This document shows, in pieces, positions 60,967-64,000 of a DNA stretch of 64,000 nt (positions are counted from its first letter, which is position 1; every line of letters starts with the position of its first letter). The stretch is from contig DASXML010000086.1 in assembly GCA_036495715.1 (NCBI GenBank), forward strand, positions 1-64,000. The letters are read 5' to 3'. The translations under genes and the position numbers were made by a program. Below the pieces are notes generated by a model, which saw nothing but the letters and a program-made list of their open reading frames with translations, was not told the DNA's origin and searched no databases. Origin of the DNA: Scandinavium sp036495715. Its GTDB lineage: Bacteria > Pseudomonadota > Gammaproteobacteria > Enterobacterales > Enterobacteriaceae.

Positions 60967-61743
60967 ATGTCTGTTGTGCCATGCATTGATTTAAATAGCG
61001 ATTTAGGTGAAAGCTACGGCCAGTGGGTGATGGGCGAAGATGCCGCTATTTTACCGCTGATCAGCAGCGCTAATGTGGCCTGCGGTTTTCATGCGGGTTC
61101 ACCTGCGGCCATCCTTGAAACGCTGAGAGCGGCTCAACGCCTTGACATCACAATTGGGGCGCATGTTTCATATCCTGATTTGGTTGGTTTTGGTCGTCGC
61201 AATATGGATGTGGCGAGCGATGAACTGACGGCGGATGTTATCTATCAGATAGGGGCGCTGCAGGGATTGGCGGCGGCGGCAGGGACGTGCGTGCGCTACG
61301 TGAAGCCACATGGGGCGCTATACAACACGATTGCGCATGATAAACGTCAGGCGATGGCGGTCATTGCCGCACTGCGCGCGGTAGATAGGTCGCTGTCACT
61401 GGTGGCGCTGGCGGGTTCAGCGTTGATCGGTTGGGCGCAGGACGCTGGAATTCATACGGTCGCCGAAGCTTTCGCCGATCGGGCATATCATCGAGATGGC
61501 ACGCTGGTTTCCCGACGTGATGCGGGGGCGGTTATTCATGATCCACAGGACGTGGCTCTGCGTGTGGTAGAGATGATTACGAAGGGAGGCGTGATGTCCG
61601 TTGAGGGTGAGTTCACGCCAGTCCGTGCTGATTCTATTTGTGTACACGGCGACAGCCCTGGTGCGGTCAACATGGCGCGAAACATTCGCCAGCATCTTGA
61701 TGCAGAAGGGATTATGGTCAGAGCCTTTACGCAGGGCGCATGA
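60967..61743 (+). CDS. PxpA-like (LamB/YcsF) 5-oxoprolinase subunit homologue
   Basis: A 258-residue LamB/YcsF-family protein. PxpA is one of three subunits of the bacterial 5-oxoprolinase PxpABC. Family motifs are intact: CIDLNSDLGESYGQW, VNAC-type VACGFHAGSP, IGAHVSYPDLVGFGRR, KPHGALYN, EAFADRAYHRDGTLVSR and CVHGDSPGA. No pxpB or pxpC lies next to it, unlike the usual pxpBCA operon, so it may be a paralogue with another function. GGAG is present a few bases before the ATG. The downstream channel gene converges on it with a 14-base gap. Confidence 0.9.
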   Translation: MSVVPCIDLNSDLGESYGQWVMGEDAAILPLISSANVACGFHAGSPAAILETLRAAQRLDITIGAHVSYPDLVGFGRRNMDVASDELTADVIYQIGALQGLAAAAGTCVRYVKPHGALYNTIAHDKRQAMAVIAALRAVDRSLSLVALAGSALIGWAQDAGIHTVAEAFADRAYHRDGTLVSRRDAGAVIHDPQDVALRVVEMITKGGVMSVEGEFTPVRADSICVHGDSPGAVNMARNIRQHLDAEGIMVRAFTQGA

Positions 61744-61757
61744 AACGCCCCGACTCT

Positions 61758-62972
61758 TTAGCAGGCTGATGCTTCGCGGCGAAGATCGTTGCCCGATGGA
61801 CGCTGATAAATACGCAGACCAAACTCTTCAATGACCGCATAGATGTGGTCGAAAATATCGGCCTGGATGGCTTCGTATTTGAGCCACTCAACTGTGTTGG
61901 TGAAGGCGTAAATTTCTAACGGAAGACCTTCAGCACCCGGCGGCAATTGGCGCACCATCAATGTCATGTCTTTGCGGATTTTCGGATGCTGGTGCAGGTA
62001 TTCGGTCAACCACGCACGGAAAGCGCCAATGTTGGTCATGCTTTCGCCATTCAGGACACTGCTGCCTTTCGCCATTTTTTGGCTCTGTTCGGCCAGCCAC
62101 GGCTTGAGAAGCTCCGCCTGACCCAGACGCTGCCGCTCGTCCGCCGACATAAAGTGGATGCTGGTGCTGTCGATAAATACACTACGCTTGATGCGACGGC
62201 CACCTGACGCAGACATGTAACTCCAGTTTTTGAAGGCATCTGACACCAGCGCATACGTTGGGATAGTGGTGATGGTATTGTCCCAGTTCTGCACTTTCAC
62301 CGTAGTCAGACCGATGTCGATAACCGTGCCATCAGCGCCGTATTTCGGCATTTCCAGCCAATCGCCCATGTGCAACATCGTGTTAGCAGAAAGCTGGATC
62401 CCCGCGACCAGACCCAACAGCGGATCCTTAAATACCAACATCAGAACTGCCGCCATTGCACCCAGGCCGCTGAACAGAATGGTTGGGGATTTACCAATCA
62501 GCAGGGCAATCATCAGAATGGCAACAATCGATGCCGCCACCAGTTTTACGCCCTGGAAAATACCGCGCAAGGGGAGTTGACCCGCGAACTGGTACTGCCG
62601 CGAGAGTTTGAGGATAACGTCGAGCAGCGAGAAGAAGGAAAGCAGGGCGAACAACAGGATCCACAGCTGTGAGCAGATGTTGATAATAACCCCGGCATGG
62701 CTACCCGTTTCGAGATAAAACCCCAGTTGTACGCTGATCAAAATGCCCTGAATGGTCAGTGAGATGCGGCGGAAGAGTTTATTTTGGGTGAATATTTTCA
62801 GCCACGGACGAGAGCCACTCTCCGCGTGTTTTTCAATTTTGTGCAGGATGAACTTAAAAACAAAATGCACCACCAGCGCGGTAACAAAGATATACCCGAA
62901 TACGATAAACAGCGACGATGGATTGTTAAGATCAATGCCATATTGCTGCAAGAAGGCCAGAAGGTGCCGCAT
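61758..62972 (-). CDS. YbdG-like mechanosensitive channel (MscS family)
   Basis: A 404-residue inner-membrane protein most like E. coli YbdG (MscM-type, 415 residues). It has about five membrane helices; the pore-lining TM3 is near FSGLGAMAAVLMLVFKDPLLGLVAGIQLSAN, followed by the beta domain DWLEMPKYGADGTVIDIGLTTVKVQNWDNT. The C-terminal part has TLMVRQLPPGAEGLPLEIYAF. Such channels open on osmotic downshock. ATG 62972 (GGAG 7 nt upstream) is preferred over an upstream start at 63041 with an extra Cys-rich leader. Whether this is the ybdG orthologue or a paralogue is unclear. Confidence 0.93.
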   Translation of the reverse strand: MRHLLAFLQQYGIDLNNPSSLFIVFGYIFVTALVVHFVFKFILHKIEKHAESGSRPWLKIFTQNKLFRRISLTIQGILISVQLGFYLETGSHAGVIINICSQLWILLFALLSFFSLLDVILKLSRQYQFAGQLPLRGIFQGVKLVAASIVAILMIALLIGKSPTILFSGLGAMAAVLMLVFKDPLLGLVAGIQLSANTMLHMGDWLEMPKYGADGTVIDIGLTTVKVQNWDNTITTIPTYALVSDAFKNWSYMSASGGRRIKRSVFIDSTSIHFMSADERQRLGQAELLKPWLAEQSQKMAKGSSVLNGESMTNIGAFRAWLTEYLHQHPKIRKDMTLMVRQLPPGAEGLPLEIYAFTNTVEWLKYEAIQADIFDHIYAVIEEFGLRIYQRPSGNDLRREASAC

Positions 62973-63376
62973 AAAAGCTCCGCTCAAAGGCGCGTATGGT
63001 GAGGAAAACAGGCAAGCCTGGCAACACTGATGATGTTTCAAGTCTTTATTTAAATTTCAATGAGAAATGGCAGGCTTTTAACCCCGGCGCAAGACGTGTA
63101 GTATGTACGGGTACTTAATTGCATCTATCAGGAAGACCGAGAGCAACGTGTTGCGCGAAGTCTGTTTCCGCAGAGTGAAGCGAGAAACCTGATATTCCCT
63201 GCAATTAACTTTTCAAAAATTGTTTTGCATGTGCTCTTTCGTGTAGGTCGCTAACGCTGTTTCTTCCTGTTTATCTCCGTTTCAAATTCCCGCACTAACC
63301 CCCCATCAACGTTGACTAAATCCACTTCGGGTGTTTCACTCCGTTCTACCTTATTCCACTTTGTGCCACGGAAATT
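62973..63376. other. Intergenic region before the integrase
   Basis: About 400 bases with no recognisable gene or tRNA. It should hold the promoter of the YbdG-like gene on the minus strand. Because an integrase starts on the right, an attachment site could lie here, but I cannot identify one without the other end of the element. A short reverse frame at 63251-63487 overlaps the integrase and looks spurious. Confidence 0.5.
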
Positions 63377-63414
63377 GTGTACACACTGATGTACATAATC
63401 GGCAGGTGTACACA
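63377..63414. promoter_or_regulatory. Three TGTACA palindromes before the integrase
   Basis: GTGTACAC (63377), ATGTACAT (63389) and GTGTACAC (63406) are palindromes with centres 12 and 17 bases apart, and the last runs into the integrase start codon. They may be operator sites or arm sites for the integrase or its excision partner. Confidence 0.6.
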
Positions 63415-64000
63415 TGCTCACAGATGCGAAACTCAGAAAGCTTAATGGCAAGCCGATCGACAAACGAATCGAGCTGTCCGACGCCAACGGTCTTTCTGTT
63501 CGGATTACGCCTAACGGGGTAATCGTCTTCCAGTACCGCTACAAATTTGACGGCCGACCTCGACGAATGACCATCGGTCAGTACGATGAAGTGTCATTGA
63601 AAGAAGCGCGTGAAATTGTGGCAGAAAACCGCAGGCTTCTCACTCTGGGTAAAGACCCAATAACCGTTCGGGAAATGACAGTTGACGCAAACATAAAGGC
63701 GTCAACGGTAGAAGACTGTATTAAAGCCTGGTTGGTCAGTGCAGGGGCAAGTCGTCTCGTTAAGCGTGATGAATGGGAGCGGGCTTTAAACCGGCATGTG
63801 GTTCCCTTTGTCGGGAGTATGATTGTTGATGAAATGGCAATTTCTCACTGGCAGCCGGTGTTCAAAAGGATGAGGGACAACGGAGCAGAGACCTACGCAG
63901 GTGAAATACTTTCCCGAATGAAGACAATTTTCTCGTACTGCATACGCACCGAGATGATTAAACGCAACCCTGTATCGGAATTGCGCGTGATTGACGTCGG
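63414..64000 (+). CDS. P4-type tyrosine recombinase (phage integrase), partial
   Basis: An open frame of 195 codons that runs off the right edge. Residues 1-85 form an arm-type DNA-binding domain (DUF4102-like: MLTDAKLRKLNGKPIDKRIELSDANGL, FQYRYKFDGRPRRMTIGQYDEVSLKEAREI). Residues about 97-195 form a core-binding helical domain (STVEDCIKAWLVSAGASRLVKRDEWERALNRHV, ILSRMKTIFSYCI). The catalytic Arg, His and Tyr would lie beyond the window. It marks the likely edge of a prophage or genomic island integrated after the YbdG-like gene. Confidence 0.9.
   Translation, partial: MLTDAKLRKLNGKPIDKRIELSDANGLSVRITPNGVIVFQYRYKFDGRPRRMTIGQYDEVSLKEAREIVAENRRLLTLGKDPITVREMTVDANIKASTVEDCIKAWLVSAGASRLVKRDEWERALNRHVVPFVGSMIVDEMAISHWQPVFKRMRDNGAETYAGEILSRMKTIFSYCIRTEMIKRNPVSELRVIDV

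Noticed and set aside
63251..63487. Short minus-strand frame at the integrase start
   Set aside because: It overlaps the integrase N-terminus, which is clearly conserved, and has no recognisable domain.

Overview
The window is an enterobacterial chromosome segment (Enterobacteriaceae, most like Enterobacter, Lelliottia, Kluyvera or a close relative). Most proteins align nearly end to end with remembered Escherichia coli K-12 proteins, and the gene order from ychF to tonB follows the E. coli terminus-proximal region. The genus cannot be fixed from the sequence alone. Base composition is moderately GC-rich in the core, with AT-rich accessory DNA at the left end.

Layout. 1-1,600: accessory DNA with the end of an IS3-family transposase, a type-A chloramphenicol acetyltransferase, a hydrolase remnant and a DUF1471 periplasmic protein. 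2,000-4,700: yaiL, a two-domain cold-shock-like protein, an RluA-family pseudouridine synthase and a Kbp-like BON/LysM protein. 4,700-11,750: ychF, pth, ychH, dauA, prs, ispE, lolB. 12,000-17,100: the hemA-prfA-prmC-sirB1-kdsA run, with sirB2 missing. 17,100-24,100: chaA, chaB, chaC, a chemoreceptor, ychN, a PEBP-family protein and ychO. 24,100-35,300: the nitrate respiration cluster narL/narX, narK and narGHJI, with good FNR and NarL sites and a Tus-binding Ter site between narK and narG. 35,300-36,400: a tRNA-Tyr locus with two intact genes, one broken promoter-proximal copy and an array of about 172-bp repeats. 36,400-46,700: purU, ychJ, rssA, rssB, galU, hns, tdk, adhE, ychE. 47,400-57,400: oppABCDF, a voltage-gated-type K+ channel, yciU, clsA, yciY, yciI, tonB. 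57,400-63,000: a block that is elsewhere in E. coli (yniA, ydiZ, pfkB, ydiY), then a PxpA-like protein and a YbdG-like mechanosensitive channel. 63,414-64,000: the first 195 codons of a P4-type tyrosine integrase, probably the edge of a prophage or island.

Functional themes are anaerobic nitrate respiration and its regulation, fermentation (adhE), translation and tRNA quality control (prfA, prmC, pth, ychF, tRNA-Tyr), envelope biogenesis (kdsA, lolB, clsA, galU, tonB), oligopeptide uptake and ion homeostasis.

No clear new multi-gene system is visible. The best candidates for new biology are the tRNA-Tyr locus, where a 65-68 nt GC-rich element interrupts the T-arm sequence in three places; a terminator-like hairpin in the ydiY leader; the channel that occupies a different slot from E. 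coli kch; and the iterated TGTACA palindromes in front of the integrase.
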